Assembly (NCBI GenBank): GCA_025200525.1
Contig: CM045767.1
Coordinates: 121,756,346 to 121,820,345, forward strand
Length of the DNA: 64,000 bases
Direction of reading: 5' to 3'
Source of the DNA: Camellia lanceoleosa
Lineage: Eukaryota; Streptophyta; Magnoliopsida; Ericales; Theaceae
Of the stretch, positions 11,573-24,420 are shown piece by piece; position 1 is the first letter of the stretch, and each line of letters starts with the position of its first letter. The translations under genes were made by a program, and so were the position numbers. Under the pieces are notes generated by a model. That model ran no database searches. It was given only the letters and a program-made list of their open reading frames with translations, and was not told where the DNA came from.

Positions 11573-12642
11573 TGAAAAATCTAGAAACCCCCTAGATGTT
11601 GATTTGTGATTATGTATCAATTTTAAGCAGAATATAACAATCTCAATCAAACAATCAAAGACAAATCGACACAATGATTTTTACGTGGAAAAACCACAAT
11701 TGGACACCTCCAATTGTGATAAAAAAAACCACGGGCAACTGCCACAAGACAATCCACTAAGAAGAATTAAAGGAATTACACAGGTATATTCTCAATTACC
11801 TAGCGAATCCACAACGCCTAATTGAACCAACCTCTATGTGCCTCTTCCAACCCCATCTTCACCACGGAATTGTCTTTCTGATGAGTCACTCCGGATTCCA
11901 CCAAAGCTTCAGGCTCGAATTCTTCAGAATCCACAACTGAAGAACAACTCTCTCTTTTGTGTATAACAAACAAACCTTTGATGTACTCTCTTTAAATCAT
12001 GAGTTGAATACTCAATAAAACATCAAAGAAAAATAACAAAATATCCCCAGATATAAACCTTCAAGAACCAAAAAGAAGAACTGGAGGAATTCAATGAATA
12101 CCTTAGTTTTGGGAGAAAACCAAGTATTTATAGAGAACCAAAAGTAATCCTGGATTGGGAAGAAAACAAACTCCTTGAGAAATCCAGATTCTGAGGCTCG
12201 CTCGAGCGAAGCTTTTCTGGCTCGAGCGATGAGTGTATTTTTCGTGATTTCTACTAGTGCCTTGGCTCGAGCGAGGAATACACTCTTTCAGGTTTTTGTA
12301 TGGACGCAATCCTTGGCTCGAGCGAGAACTCCTTGGATCGAGCGAGCAAACCTTCGCTCGAGCGAGATCTTTTTGGCTTGAGCGACCAATGGCAGACATG
12401 CAATTTTGAATGCAATTTTGCATTTTGCTTCAGCCGCGAGCTGACCAGGCAGCTCGACCCCCGTAATAATCAGCGAAGTGGCAATCTTGAAAGCATTAAC
12501 ATCACAAACTTCTCTGCATGGCTCGATTCGGGTTTGGATTTGCGTCTAATAAACTCATAGCCTCACTGAAATAAAAGTGCGAAAAAAAATACATCTGAAA
12601 GGAGTTTTGTCAAACGGGGTTGCCAAGAATAAAAACCTAACA
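11573..12642 (-). mobile_element. Solo LTR, copia-like
   Basis: 1070 bp bounded by TGAAAAATCTAG and AAAACCTAACA, flanked by the perfect duplication AATAC (11568-11572, 12643-12647). On the minus strand it starts TGTTAGGTTTTTATTC. A TATA box (CTATAAATAC, 12124-12133) is followed by a segment with CCGTGGTTTTTT and TTTTTCCACGTAAAA, which I know from Ty1/copia R-U5 regions. No internal sequence, PBS or PPT remains, as expected after LTR-LTR recombination. The superfamily call is by motif memory only. Confidence 0.75.
12195..12386. repeat. Array of GCTCGAGCGAG palindromes in the solo LTR
   Basis: Seven sites occur at about 12195, 12219, 12264, 12315, 12335, 12355 and 12375, mostly GGCTCGAGCGAG with one or two changes, spaced 20-50 bp. 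For the minus-strand LTR they lie from about 60 to 260 bp upstream of the TATA box, in U3. Confidence 0.9.
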
Positions 12643-12761
12643 AATACTTTTTCTATTAGAGTAAATAAGTTGCTCATTTTATAACAGAAATCCATTTTAG
12701 AAATCAAAGGATATTATACAAAAATATATAACCATAGCCACGATGTAGAACAGAACAGAGA

Positions 12762-13701
12762 TTAATGGATTCATGTCAATACAAAGGTACGGATTCAAGA
12801 TATGGCTTGTACGGATTCTAGAGGTGGCTTCCACAATAGTGTTGCACTTAGCTCTGCACAGTACTTTGCTCCGCATAGAACAGATGTCAATAGATCCTTG
12901 ACAAACAGAGGGCTACAAGGCGACCAATTAGAAGCCAATGATTTATTTAAGTCCTCCAAGGCGTGGGACTCCCGTGGTAGTACTTATAGAAAATAATTGC
13001 TTATAAAATCATTGTCAAAAAATTATTAAAACTTAAATAAACATATCCCTGGGTTTCAATTTAAGCAAATAGGGTTCAGAAAATAGTCAACGTAACTGAA
13101 ATATTAATATAATTTATAAAATATAAATTGTATAAAATAAATTATAGTAACTCAAAACATACGTAAAATATATTATGATGACTCAAAGTATAATATAATT
13201 CACCTTAATATTAATCTTAACTTTTTAACTCAACTTACGTTTTGTTTATTGTGACCCACTAAATACTCCAAACTAAAATCAAAATTTTATTTATATAAAC
13301 AAAACAACTAGAGGTAGAAAGAGAGAGACCAAGAGAGTTCGGGAAGAGATGATGTGGGTGCATGGGGTGACATCTATATAACAATGGAAGGCTTAGTTTA
13401 AATTTAAGGGCTGAAAATATATATGTGTCAACATATGGACCATTAGATTGATTCAATCCAATGGCTGAAAATGTCTTACTCTTATTTGTCTTATTTAGAC
13501 ATTTTAATGGTTGAGATCAATTACATCAAGATCTAATGGTGCAAAATATAAGCTCCAAAATATCTCAAAATGTATCTCTCACACCTACTCCTCTTATCTC
13601 AAAATCTGTCTTTCTTCCAAATTTCAAAATTTGAACAGACCCCCCATCTCTCTCTCTCTCCATCGGAGCCCATTCCCATGCTCTTCTTCAATTCCTATCG
13701 A
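12762..13701. repeat. Direct repeat copy A (E1 LTR plus foreign sequence)
   Basis: 940 bp nearly identical to 18511-19448. The first 610 bp are E1 LTR sequence. From about 13373 it continues into non-LTR sequence that, in copy B, leads into the PABP Helitron. Copy A ends abruptly at CCTATCGA, where E2 reverse-transcriptase sequence begins. Confidence 0.9.
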
Positions 13702-16090
13702 TGAGTTTCTGGTGATGCCATTTGGGCTCACCAATGCACCGGCAGTCTTTATGGACTTGATGAACCGGATTTTTCGGGAATTCTTGGATCGTTTTGTGGT
13801 CGTTTTTGTGGACGACATTCTTATCTATTCACCCTCAGAGAAAGAGCACGAGGAACACTTGAGAGTGGTGCTTGAGTTGCTTAGAGCCCATAGGCTGTAT
13901 GCCAAGTTTGGGAAGTGCGAGTTCTGGCTAAAAGAAGTCAAGTTCTTAGGCCATGTGGTTTCCGGGGAAGGGGTGTCTGTTGATACATCCAAGACTGAGG
14001 CAGTGCAAGATTGGGCACAGCCTAAGAGTGTGTTTGAGATCCGCAGTTTTCTAGGGTTGGCTGGGTATTACCGTCGGTTCGTGAAAGATTTCTCCAGGTT
14101 AGCTTCGCCGTTGACTAGGTTGACTCGGAAAGAAGTCAAATTTGTATGGAGTGAGACTTGTGAAAAGTCGTTTCAAGAGTTGAAAGTTAGATTGACCACC
14201 GCTCGATCTTGATTATTAGGAGAGAGGGTTGGGTTATGCGATCTATTGTGATGCCTCACGAGAGGGTTTTGGGTTGTGTGTTGATCACGAGGAGGGAAAG
14301 TGGTAGCTTATGGCTCACGTCAGTTAAAAATGCACGAGAAGAATTACCCTACACATGACCTAGAGTTAGCGGCTGTGATCTTTGCCTTGAAAATCTGGAG
14401 GCACTACCTTTATGGTGAGAGATTCGAGGTGTTCTCGGATCATAAGAGTTTGAAGTATCTGTTTTCACAAAAAGACTTGAACTTGAGGCAGAGGAGGTGG
14501 ATGGAGTTCATTGAGGATTACGACTTCGAGTTGCATTATCACCCAGGGAAGGCCAATGTTGTGGCTGATGCTCTTAGTAGGAAATCCATTAGTGATGTAG
14601 CTTGTGTAGCCATCCAGGAGTGGGAGATGTTGGGGCACTTGGTGAGTTTGATTTGCTTCTTCGGCGAATCCGCTTGAGGTCTGCCTTGTTTCTGTTGCTG
14701 TGACCCTACACTTATATTTCAGTGTGAAGCCGAGAGGAGACCTTGAGGTAGAATCCCTCGGAGAAGATCTCCAGAAGGAAGAAGTTGAGAAGGGTTTGGT
14801 TGTGTAGGTTATTATCGTGTTGGAGATTGACCGTCTCTGTTTGTTCTTGAGTCTTTGTTAGAGAAGGAAGGTCGCCAGTTCACGCCTTAATTCGTTGTCC
14901 ATGAGCGGCCGGTACCTTTGCCCAGGTTTTGTTTGAGTGCTTGTGTGAGGGCATGAAGAGTAATGAGAGTCTTAGAAGCATAAGTGCCTTGTCACTGTAT
15001 TTTACTTAAAGCAACTGATCGACAGCGGGTTTGAGCGCCTGTTGCTTCTTATATTGTTGCATGGAATGTGGAGCTTGGACCGTGTATCTTCCGAGGACTC
15101 TCGGGGTAGTGATGCTATTTGGGTGTGGTTATGTGGTGGTGTAAACCAGTTGGACTTCATTCTATCTTATCGTGAGATATCATGGAAGATCTTTGTACAT
15201 AGATTGATAAGAGAATCTTATAACTCTCAGGACTTGGGACAGAGTGATTAGGGTCGGAATAGAGATCCTCGTTTCTTGCTTAGGTGTTCTTGCTTGGTTG
15301 TGGTGGTTGTGGCGAGTTTCACAGTGCTTTGGGCACTAACTTATCACCCCACTGCGGACGGTATCCAGCTGTCTCATCACCCGTTGAGGATATGCTTGAG
15401 GTGTCTTGGATTTGTGATCCTGGAGGATATGCTTGCGCGGGGTTGTGGGGCCTACAGTATAACAACGATTATCGATTGGTGATCATGTTTTCGGTCGTTT
15501 GAGGCCGAGGCAGAGGGCAATCGACCTTAGCCTCGGAGTCGGTTTAAGGCCGGTGGGTGATCTCCGGCTGTTGGTTGCCGAGTTGGTTGGTTAGAAGCAA
15601 AAAGTTGAGCTTATCGACTTGGAGGCTTGTTACAATCAGTGGAATCAGGTCGATAGAAATCTTATGCTTTGACCGTAGGAGTTGAATAGTGATCATGTCG
15701 AGGTGCAAGATATCACCAGGGATTGATGAGGTTTGGGAAGAGAGGAAAGTTATCCCCTCGGTTTATTGGCCCTTCGAGATCCTTGAAAGGATTGGCGAGG
15801 TTGCTACCGTTTAGCTTTGCCCACAGGTTGTCCGGGGTTCATGACGTGTTTCATGTGAGTATGCTTGAGTATGAGCGGATCCATCACATGTGTTGGATTG
15901 GACCGATTTAGAGGTAGATGAGGATGCCGTATGAGGAGACCGGTTGGTCTTGGATAGGCGGGATCAAGTCTCGCATGGCAAGACCATCCCTTTGGTGAAG
16001 GTTTTGTGGAAGCATCACGGGTGGAGGAAGCCACTTGGGCAGTTAGAAGTCCGCGTCAGAAATATCCGGACTTGTTTGTTGATTTGTAGT
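13702..16090 (+). pseudogene. Ty3/gypsy pol remnant (RT, RNase H, integrase)
   Basis: The reverse-transcriptase part starts [20 protein letters not shown] and contains the catalytic FVDDILIYS motif (about 13808) and the [16 protein letters not shown] region (about 14052), open to 14212. After a frameshift comes RNase H ([20 protein letters not shown], then [11 protein letters not shown] and the [14 protein letters not shown] end) at 14306-14590. From 14700 to 15700 only scraps of integrase remain, such as a DRDPRF-like piece and ALGTNL near 15235-15340, in shifting frames. The integrase C-terminal region (GKLSPRFIGP, SGVHDVFHVSML) lies at 15730-15870, and a chromodomain-like tail (GKTIPLVKVLW) at 15971-16090. 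Many stops and frameshifts make it inactive. Confidence 0.9.
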
Positions 16091-16506
16091 CATGTAATGA
16101 GAACTTGTAATTTTGTTGAACTTTGAGAACATTGTATGTGTCTTAAGTTGTAAAACATGGTATATGTTTTGATTTAAGGAAGTAGTGTAAAACTTGCCTT
16201 AATGTGAGAATTGATTATAATGTTGCACGTGTTGGCTATATTATAGAATTGGAGATGTATCATGAAATTTTGTTATGATATGATTTGTGAAACCATGTAT
16301 ATTGAGAATGGTTGGAAAGTGGAACAAGAAATGCATGTTATAGATGCACTTTAAAAATATATTGTGAAATGCCTCCTAATAAGAGATGGATGACCGGTAG
16401 TGGGTCGAATTATTGAATGTCATAATGTAACATTGTTTAAAATGGAGAAAAAGACTTGCTTTGCAAAACTTGTCTTTAATTTGTGACCTAAATTCTTTAA
16501 GGAGGT

Positions 16507-18508
16507 TATAGCGATCCCGGGTTTACCCTTGTTGTATAGTGATCCTGACATGTGTCCGTGGATGTTGGTAGTGGATTGTTGTCTGTTTCGCCCTTTCATA
16601 TATTGTTTTTGAGTTATAGGATGTGTTAGGCGTGTTTGTTTCAGTTGGTTGTGTTTGGGAGCCAAGGGTTCTTTGCCGAATTTTTGTCCTTCGCCGAGCG
16701 AAGAGTTGGTCGCCGAGCGAGAGTTGAGTTTGTGTTCAGTGGTCGAGCAGGCGGCTTCGCTGGCGAAGCGATCGTCTGTCTTGGACTGAACACCATGATT
16801 TCGCTCGGCGAGCTTCTTCGCCGAGCGATCTGTTCTTTCACTGAAGAAGAGCGGCTGCCGCCGAAGGCGGCGTCAGTTGCAGATTCCTGGCGGAATCGAG
16901 CTCTTAGCTTTTCTTCGCTCGAGCGAGCTTCTAGGATGTTGGCTCGGCGAGACCTTTTTGGCTCGAGCTACGGTTTCTGTCGCCGCTCGGCGACCAAGTC
17001 TTCGCCGAGCGAGCCTATTTATATCGGTTCGGCAATGAAGTTTCAAGTTAGATTTTTTATAAACTTTTGATCTAATCTTCAAGATCTGAGAGCTTCTCTC
17101 TCTAACTTTATATTCTCTCTAAGGATTGATCTATCTAGGATCATTTCCTACCCTTCTTGCTTTGTTAAAAAGGTAGAGGTCGCCTGGGCTTCGATCTAAT
17201 CAAAAAAGCTCTGTTTGGAGCATTTTGATCTTTGAGTCTTCATCTCCTTTTGGGCTTAAACTTTGAGGTAGGGATATCCTACTCCTCTTTATGGATTCTG
17301 TCTTTGAATTTTGACATTTTGATATGTTGGGGATAGTTGTGTAATTTTGGAAAAGTTTTGGGCTTTTGTGCAATTTTATAAAAGTTTGGGGATTTGTTTT
17401 AAATAAACCTATATGTACGGTTGGTACATAGAAACGAGATTAATGTGGAATCATTGGTGAAAATGGAACCTTAGGGGTTAAATGTTAATTATGGAAAATG
17501 CTATAAGTATATTGTTTAATTAATTGGGATAATTAATTGTGGAATTGAGATGTTGATTATACATCCATTGCGCATTTATTTTCTGTTTAGAAATATCTGC
17601 TTTGGGCTATCGGTGGAGGATAGTCTTGATTGTTGTAGACAATGCATGATGATTAGGTAAATTAAAACCAATCATTGAAATGTGTCATTGAGTATGACAG
17701 TTGAAGAATACATTAACTTTATGTATTGATTTGTGATGTGTATAATTGTTGTTTATATGCATTGTGTTGTGTTGGAGAAGATAGGGGATGTACTCCACGG
17801 TTTAGGGGAAGATAGGGGATGTACCTCTAAACCGGATGTTGTTTGGGAGAAGATAGGGATGGACTCGTAGATAGAGCTCAGATGCTTGTCTTGGGAATGT
17901 GATATAGCTAGTATGCATATCTGTGGAAGTAATGAAGTTGTAAGTGGTTAATATGAGTTATTGTCTCATATGAGTTGTGTGGCCAGGTTCTGAGCCATGA
18001 GTTATAAATTGAGAATTTAATGAAAATGGAGAGTAAATTGAATATAGACATGAAAGTCTTGGAATTGAAATGTGTTATGAAAGAATGTAAAAGTGTTGGC
18101 CATCTATCAACTGTTAATCTTTTAGTCATTATTCATAACTGGTTTAGTATATTTCTACTGGGCTGTGGCTCACCCTATATGGGAACATCATTTTCGTGCA
18201 GTAAAGATGCCACCTCCAAGGACTTAGCTTGGGAGGCTAGTGGCGGATGGACTTTTTGACTTCTATTTACTTTTGATGTGTTACATGTAATTTCAAGCCA
18301 AGGGCTTTACGTGTATTGAGATAGAGCTCTCTTGATTGTAACCAAGTGTTAACTTGGAAAGTTGTAAGCCTTTAAGGCACCCGCTTTTATTGTTTACATG
18401 TAATACTTTTGTACAGAACAGTTCAGTTAAATAGAAGAAGGTGAACTTTTATTATGTTGATGCATGTTTGATTGATGGGTTTATTGTTATTATTTTGAGG
18501 GTGTTACA
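16507..18508 (+). mobile_element. E2 3' LTR
   Basis: 2002 bp from TATAGCGATCCCGGG to GAGGGTGTTACA. It follows a polypurine tract and shares its start and several blocks (for example GAAGATAGGGGATGTACTCC) with E4's LTRs, so E2 and E4 are sister families. A TATA-like CTATTTATATC lies at 17015-17025, directly after the palindrome array. Confidence 0.8.
16690..17013. repeat. Palindrome array in E2 LTR (CGCTCGAGCG and CGCCGAGCG types)
   Basis: Ten or more sites with TCGCCGAGCGA, GCTCGGCGAGC, TTCGCTGGCGAAGC and CGCTCGAGCGAG cores are spread over 320 bp and end within a few bases of the TATA box. The segment has far higher GC than the rest of the LTR. Confidence 0.9.
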
Positions 18509-18510
18509 GG

Positions 18511-19448
18511 TTAATGGATTCATAACAATACAAAGGTACGGATTCAAGATGTGGCTTGTACGGATTCTAGAGGTGGCTTCCACAATAGTGTTGCACTTAG
18601 CTCTGCACAGTACTTTGCTCCGCATAAAACAGATGTCAATAGATCCTTGACAAACAGAGGGCTACAAGGCGACCAATTAGAAGCCAATGATTTATTTAAG
18701 TCCTCTAAGGCGTGGGACTCCCGTGGTGGTACTTATAGAAAATAATTGCTTATAAAATCATTGTCAAAAAATTATTAAAACTTAAACAAATATATCCATG
18801 GGTTTCAATTTAAGCAAATAGGGTTCAGAAAATAATCAACGTAATTGAAATATTAATATAATTTATAAAATATAAATTGCATAAAATAAATTATGGTAAC
18901 TCAAAACATACGTAAAATATATTATGGTGACTTAAAGTATAATATAATTTACTTTAATATTAATCTTAACTTTTTAACTCACCTTACGTTTTGTTTACTA
19001 CGACCCACTAAATACTCCAAACTAAAGTCAAAATTTTATTTATATAAACAAAACAACTAGAGGTAGAGAGAGAGAGACCAAGAGAGTATGGGAAGAGATA
19101 ATGTGGGTGCATGGGGTGACATCTATATAACAATGGAAGGCTTAGTTTAAATTTAAGGGCTGAAAATATATATGTGTCAACATATGGACCATTAGATTGA
19201 TTCAATCCAATGGCTGAAAATGTCTTACTCTTATTTGTCTTATTTAGACATTTTAATGGTTGAGATCAATTACATCAAGATCTAATGGTGCAAAATATAA
19301 GCTCCAAAATATCTCAAAATGTATCTCTCACACCTACTCCTCTTATCTCAAAATCTGTCTTTCTTCCAAATTTCAAAATTTGAACAGACCCCCCATCTCT
19401 CTCTCTCCATCGGAGCCCATTCCCATGCTCTTCTTCAATTCCTATCGA
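18511..19448. repeat. Direct repeat copy B
   Basis: 938 bp matching copy A (12762-13701) with few differences. Unlike copy A it continues without a break into the sequence upstream of the PABP fragment, so B preserves the original right-hand context. Confidence 0.9.
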
Positions 19449-21313
19449 AGCCCAACAATTGCCGGAGACACAACCCCGAACCCCCTATTACCCTTTTCGT
19501 CTTCTCTCTTCCTTCTTCTCTCTCTCCGCCATCCCAATCTTCATCAACAATGGCAACGACGACTGAATGAATGGCGCCACTGCAAAATGAAGAATCTAAA
19601 GGAAGAACTTGACCCATCATGGTATATTTCCAGCAAGAGAGCAAACTAGAAATTGGTAGATCTAAATGCATTGTCCAACCATTCTTTACTCTGTTTATAA
19701 ATAATAAAAAGTTGTGGAGTTCAACCATTCTTTACTCTAACCAAATGTACTGTTCAAAGGGCTGTAATTTATTCACCAATGATTATCTTCCTTTCAGCTC
19801 TGTAATTTATTCACCAATGTAATTTATTCTTTACTCTGTTTATTCACCAATGACTCTAACCAAATACATTGTCTCATCCCCCTTTCTCCTCCGTGAATGT
19901 AATAAAAATGAAAAGTGTAGGCTTCGTGGTCACCAATGATTATCTTCCTTGCAGCTCTAAACCGTGTTGCGTGTTACTCTATTCCTTGATTTTTATTAGA
20001 TTTCTTTCTCAATGTTCTTATCCTGTACTAGTCCCGAAGCATGTGCTGCAATATTGTGGAAGTCTTCCCAAGCAGCTCCTAAGGTATGTGATAAATCTGA
20101 TAATTTTAGTTTCCAGAAATATAGAATCTTCTTTGTTGATCAATGTTGGGTGTAAATTTGTAAGGCTGCTAAAAAACTGAAGATAACTGCTCAAGAACAT
20201 TACAGGGTTAGAATTGCAAATGGTATAATTCCTGTAAGCACATGGGTCTCTTATCATGTTTACAGTTTTTTTGTAATTTTTTTCATTTGTTTCGAAGAAA
20301 TGAGCTGGAAATAAGAAAATCAAAAGTGGAATCATATGAAATGGTCAGAACTGAAAAATTTTGCTATTAACGAATTTTTCATAACAACAGTTAGTGAACT
20401 ATTAACGAATTTTGCTAATGACAATTGTTAATTTTATTTTTTATTTTTTTAAATTTCAATTTAACCCTCAATAGAACACATAGTCCTCTATGTATATTTT
20501 TATATCCACAAACCAACCACCACCAACTCTCCCTCTCTCTTATTGATGCCGGCAACTGGGGGTGGCATTGAGTCAATTTGCTTTTAATCCATGTGCTACC
20601 TCATCCTGTGGAGCCAATTTGTTTGTCCTCACTGGAATCTCTCATTGTGTTTACTTCTCTCTCTCACTCTCTCTCTCTCTCTTTCTCTGTGATTTGCAAA
20701 TGTGTTTGGATGGGCTGGGTGGGAGAGGGGTGGTGGGTTGGCTGTTGAGGGTGGGTAAGTAATACAAATATTTAGACACGAGAATTAGATAAGTCGAACG
20801 CTTGAGACACATACTCACATCTAACTCCTTTCTTCAAGTCCATGTAACGTAGGTAATACTACTAAATGCATTCAGTTGTTAGTGCTTTATTGTGTTTAAA
20901 ACAAGCCTAAATATGCATTTTTGTAAATTATTTGTGAAACTAATGGCTAGATGCTTTGGGGTTTTTTTGACATCACACATGTTGAAGATCCATCACGATT
21001 TGGTCTATTGAGGGAGTTGTTTCTTCAAGAATTTGTGTAAAATGGTGCATTTGGAACAATTTGTTGTAGGTTGATGTATTTGATTAATAGCACTAACAAG
21101 CATGCATATGACATACAACATGAAATAATTGAAATTTTGCAATTTTTTTAATGTTTGTTATCAAGTTTTGAAAATTTCCAGTTGTTTGAATATATAATAT
21201 TAGTGATTTTGTTAAATCATTGATAGAATTTAGGGTGTTGAATGTTTTAATATGTTATTTTTATAGTAAGTTTTGGGGCGAAGTTGATGTTGTTTGTAAT
21301 CTGAAAATTGCAG

Positions 21314-22475
21314 CTGCTAATGCACTTCAGATTTTGAATTTCACACAAATCAATGGAAAGCCAATTAGAATAATGTTTTCTCCCTGAGATCCTACCATTC
21401 GCAAAAGTGGATTAGCGAATGTTTTCATCAAGAATTTGGATGCATCCATAGACAACAAGGCATTGCATGAAACTTTTGCCGCTTTTGGTAGTGTGCCGTC
21501 TTGCAAGGTAGCCATTGATGCCAATGGTTAATCAAAAGGCTATGGGTTTGTGTAGTTTGACTAGGAAGAAGCTGCACAAAATGCAATCAAACGGTTAAAT
21601 GGCATATTGATGAATGATAAACAAGTTTATGTTGGCCTTTTTGTCCGTCGCCAAGAAAGAAATAGGGTGAATGGATCACCAAAGTTCACTAATATTTATG
21701 TGAAAATTTTTTCTGAGACTACTACTGATGAAGACCTTATGAAATTTTTTGGCAAGTATGGTCCGATCACCAAAGGCTTGTTACGAGGATGCAAATTGAA
21801 AGTCCGAGATGTTTTGGTTTTGTAAATTTCCGAACCGGATGATCTTTGCTGCTGCAGTAGAGAACTTGAATGGGTCCTCTTTAAATGATGACAAAGTTTT
21901 GTTTGTGGGGAAGGCTCAAAGGAAAGCAGAAAGAGAGGCAGAATTGAAAGCCAAATTTGAACAGGAAAGAAACAGTAGATTTGAAAAATTACAAGGTGCT
22001 AATTTATATCTCAAAAATCTTGATGACATCGTTACTGATGAAAAACTGAAGGAGTTATTCTCCGAGTTTGGAACCATAACATCGTGCAAGGTATATTTGG
22101 TTCAAGTGAAATTCATGTAGGTCTGTTTGGTGTATTATTCTCTTTATTTATTTATTTTTCCCCTATTTTATTTATTATTTATTTAATTTGTGATTTGTGA
22201 ATCAGATCATGCTTGATCCACAAGGGGTGAGTAAGCGTTCTGGTTTTGTGGCCTTCTCAACCTCCGTGGAAGCTACAAGAGCTGTAAGACTGCCTTCTCT
22301 TTTTGAACTTCAGATCTCTCTTTTCTATCATTCAACCACAGAGTTTGTCTAATTCATTGTGTTGATTGTTATCCATGTTCTTCAGTTGAATGCGATGAAT
22401 GGCAAGATGATTGGACAGAAACCTTTATATGTTGTCGTGGCCCAGCGCAAAGATGAAAGGAGGGCACAATTGCAG
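21314..22475 (+). pseudogene. Poly(A)-binding protein gene fragment (captured)
   Basis: Exon-like blocks at 21314-22090, 22206-22283 and 22386-22475 are bounded by AG/GT splice signals and encode a plant cytoplasmic PABP. In order they give the end of RRM1 (NALQILNFTQINGKPIRI), RRM2 ([20 protein letters not shown]), RRM3 (NIYVKIFSETTTDEDLMKFF), the linker rich in KAEREAEL, and RRM4 (NLYLKNLDDIVTDEKLKELF, then SGFVAFSTSVEATRA and LYVVVAQRKDERRAQLQ). PABPs bind mRNA poly(A) tails through these RRMs. Here there are in-frame stops after MFSP, after DANG and twice around GFV, plus a frameshift near 21800; the first exon start and the C-terminal MLLE domain are not seen. Retained introns show capture of genomic DNA, not of an mRNA copy. 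Confidence 0.9.
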
Positions 22476-22520
22476 GTGATTTTCTTCATTGCATCATTTC
22501 TTAGTAATGTAATGTAATAT

Positions 22521-22522
<2 letters not shown>

Positions 22523-22566
<44 letters not shown>
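22523..22566. repeat. (TC)n microsatellite
   Basis: About 22 TC units, inside an intron-like stretch after the last PABP exon. Confidence 0.95.
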
Positions 22567-22569
<3 letters not shown>

Positions 22570-24360
22570 TGTGGGAGAGGGTCATGTATGTTGTCTGTGC
22601 TTATGTCATTGATAGATATGATGATAAAAATGGTAATAAGTTCATCATTTTTATGGTTTCTGTTCATCAATTTTCAATGAATTTGCTATTATTTATTTAT
22701 TTTTTATTTTTTTTGTGGTTGTGTTCTTCAATTTTTATGTAGTTTTCAGCTTAATGTATTGGGTTTTTTGACCTAGTGATGGTATGGTTAACAATGATTT
22801 AATATTTCTGTTATTTTTCTTGGTTTGTACGACTTCAATTCCTGGTTTTCTACTTGAAAACTAGGTAAAAACTGTGCATTGCTGCCATATTGTTTTCTGC
22901 TTCAAGACCCATATTGTTAAAATTAAATGGGTAGTCCTGGATTGAACAATTGGAATAAGGTGCAACGGTTAGGCATTACAGAACCAATCTCTTGGAGTGG
23001 ACCCACGGAATAAGGTGCAACATCCATAAGTGTTTACTAACATGGATGAAAAGCTTATTGTAAACCAAAGCTTTAGTTTATCTGTGATCGCATATCCCCG
23101 AGGACATCTTATTGCGAGTTTTGTATGCTATTTGATGAATTTCCATGGTGATCGATTATCGGTTCTATGACAATGTTTTTTTTTGGCTTTGTTTTCTTAA
23201 GCTTGATAAATATTTCTTTAGTTCTATCTTAATTTTGCTACGATCTTCTGTCCGATGGGTGAATGAAATTCAATGATGCAATCATCTTCCTATTATGGTG
23301 TCAACATCTATCCACCGAGAATGATAAATTGGCATTATTTAATTTAGAGTGAGTAACAGTTTGAGTTCTTTACTGGTTGCTTGTGGTCATATATGGCCAC
23401 GCATATTGGCAAATATGTTGTTTCATTCCTATTTTACTTCTTCTAAATCTTTGATGCATCAAAATGTACCCATGTGTGCTCCTTACCACAGTTAGAGGGA
23501 CTGTGTGTATTGAAATTTTTTTCCTGATTTGGCATATCTAAGTTTATACTTCAAAGAAATGTACCCATGTGTGCTCCCTCCCTCTAAAACCCATTAATGT
23601 ACCCATGGTTGCTGATTTTGTTTTCAAGTGCTAAACTTTTTCTATGTTTTCATTCTCTTCTCATTCTTATTTTATTTTATTTTTTTATAACTTTGTTTTC
23701 AACTCCATGAGGAGTTATCTTTGTTTTCTGCGACATTGTCATCTAATTGTGATGATATAATAGATTTTACTTGCAAGAGTGATTGTGTTTTTCATGTTAA
23801 AAAATTGTCACTCACTATAGAGGGCTGAAACAGTGATTGTATTTTATTTTATTTTTTAATCAGAGTGATTGTGATTAATTGCTATTTACTGCCTGTTGAT
23901 GGGAATCATAGATAGAGGGAAAGATATCTATCGGATTAGATAATGGAAAAGACCAAGAAAATTTGAGATAGTTGAGATAATTGAAATTTTTTTAGACTAA
24001 GACATTGAATATTTGTCTTTGCATTGCCTCTTTCTAGCATGATTATTAGTAGCTGATTGGTGTGCTTGGTTTAGTGTGCAGTATTTTTTTTTTTTTGGGG
24101 GGGGGGGGTTGTCAATGCAATAACCCTAGCGAGAGTGCTCGGTTTGTTTTTCTATATGCTCATAGAAATTATTTTTGTGTTTTTTTGGCACTCATATTTG
24201 TGAGTTGTGATGTCACATTTGTTTAGTTACTTATTGGTAGTTGTAAAGAAGTAACCTCACTGTAAAGAGATGGAGGCTTCCCTTCCCTTGCATTGCAAAA
24301 GGAAAAGGTGAGAGAAACGGATAAAAAATTAAGCTTATATTTCATTGACATTTCTCTTAC

Positions 24361-24420
24361 CTTTTTCTTTTTCTTTTTCTTTTTCTTTTTCTTTTTTTTT
24401 TTTTTTTTTTTTTTTTTTGT
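24361..24420. repeat. Poly-T / (CTTTTT)n tract
   Basis: Several CTTTTT units pass into an uninterrupted T run. Open reading frames over it on both strands are artefacts. Confidence 0.95.

Larger units (their letters stand above)
13702..18508 (+). mobile_element. Ty3/gypsy element E2, 5'-truncated
   Basis: A plus-strand element lacking its 5' LTR, PBS, gag, protease and the first part of RT. It begins inside RT at 13702, continues through RNase H, integrase and a chromodomain-like tail to about 16090, and ends with a polypurine tract (16497-16506) and a 2.0-kb 3' LTR. It is bracketed by the 0.94-kb copies A and B, which are not its LTRs. The domain order RT-RNaseH-IN places it in Ty3/gypsy. 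Confidence 0.85.

Noticed and set aside
12195..12386. CRISPR-like spaced repeats
   Set aside because: Spacers are irregular and short, the repeats are self-complementary, and the context is a plant LTR.
16636..17070. 144-codon open frame; similar frames at 54063-54428 and 60293-60508
   Set aside because: They run through the palindrome arrays. The low-complexity GC-rich repeats remove stops and the sequences do not resemble proteins.
12762..19448. Copies A and B as LTRs of E2
   Set aside because: E2 has its own 3' LTR at 16507-18508 with a polypurine tract. A and B contain E1 LTR sequence and lack PBS/PPT at their edges.
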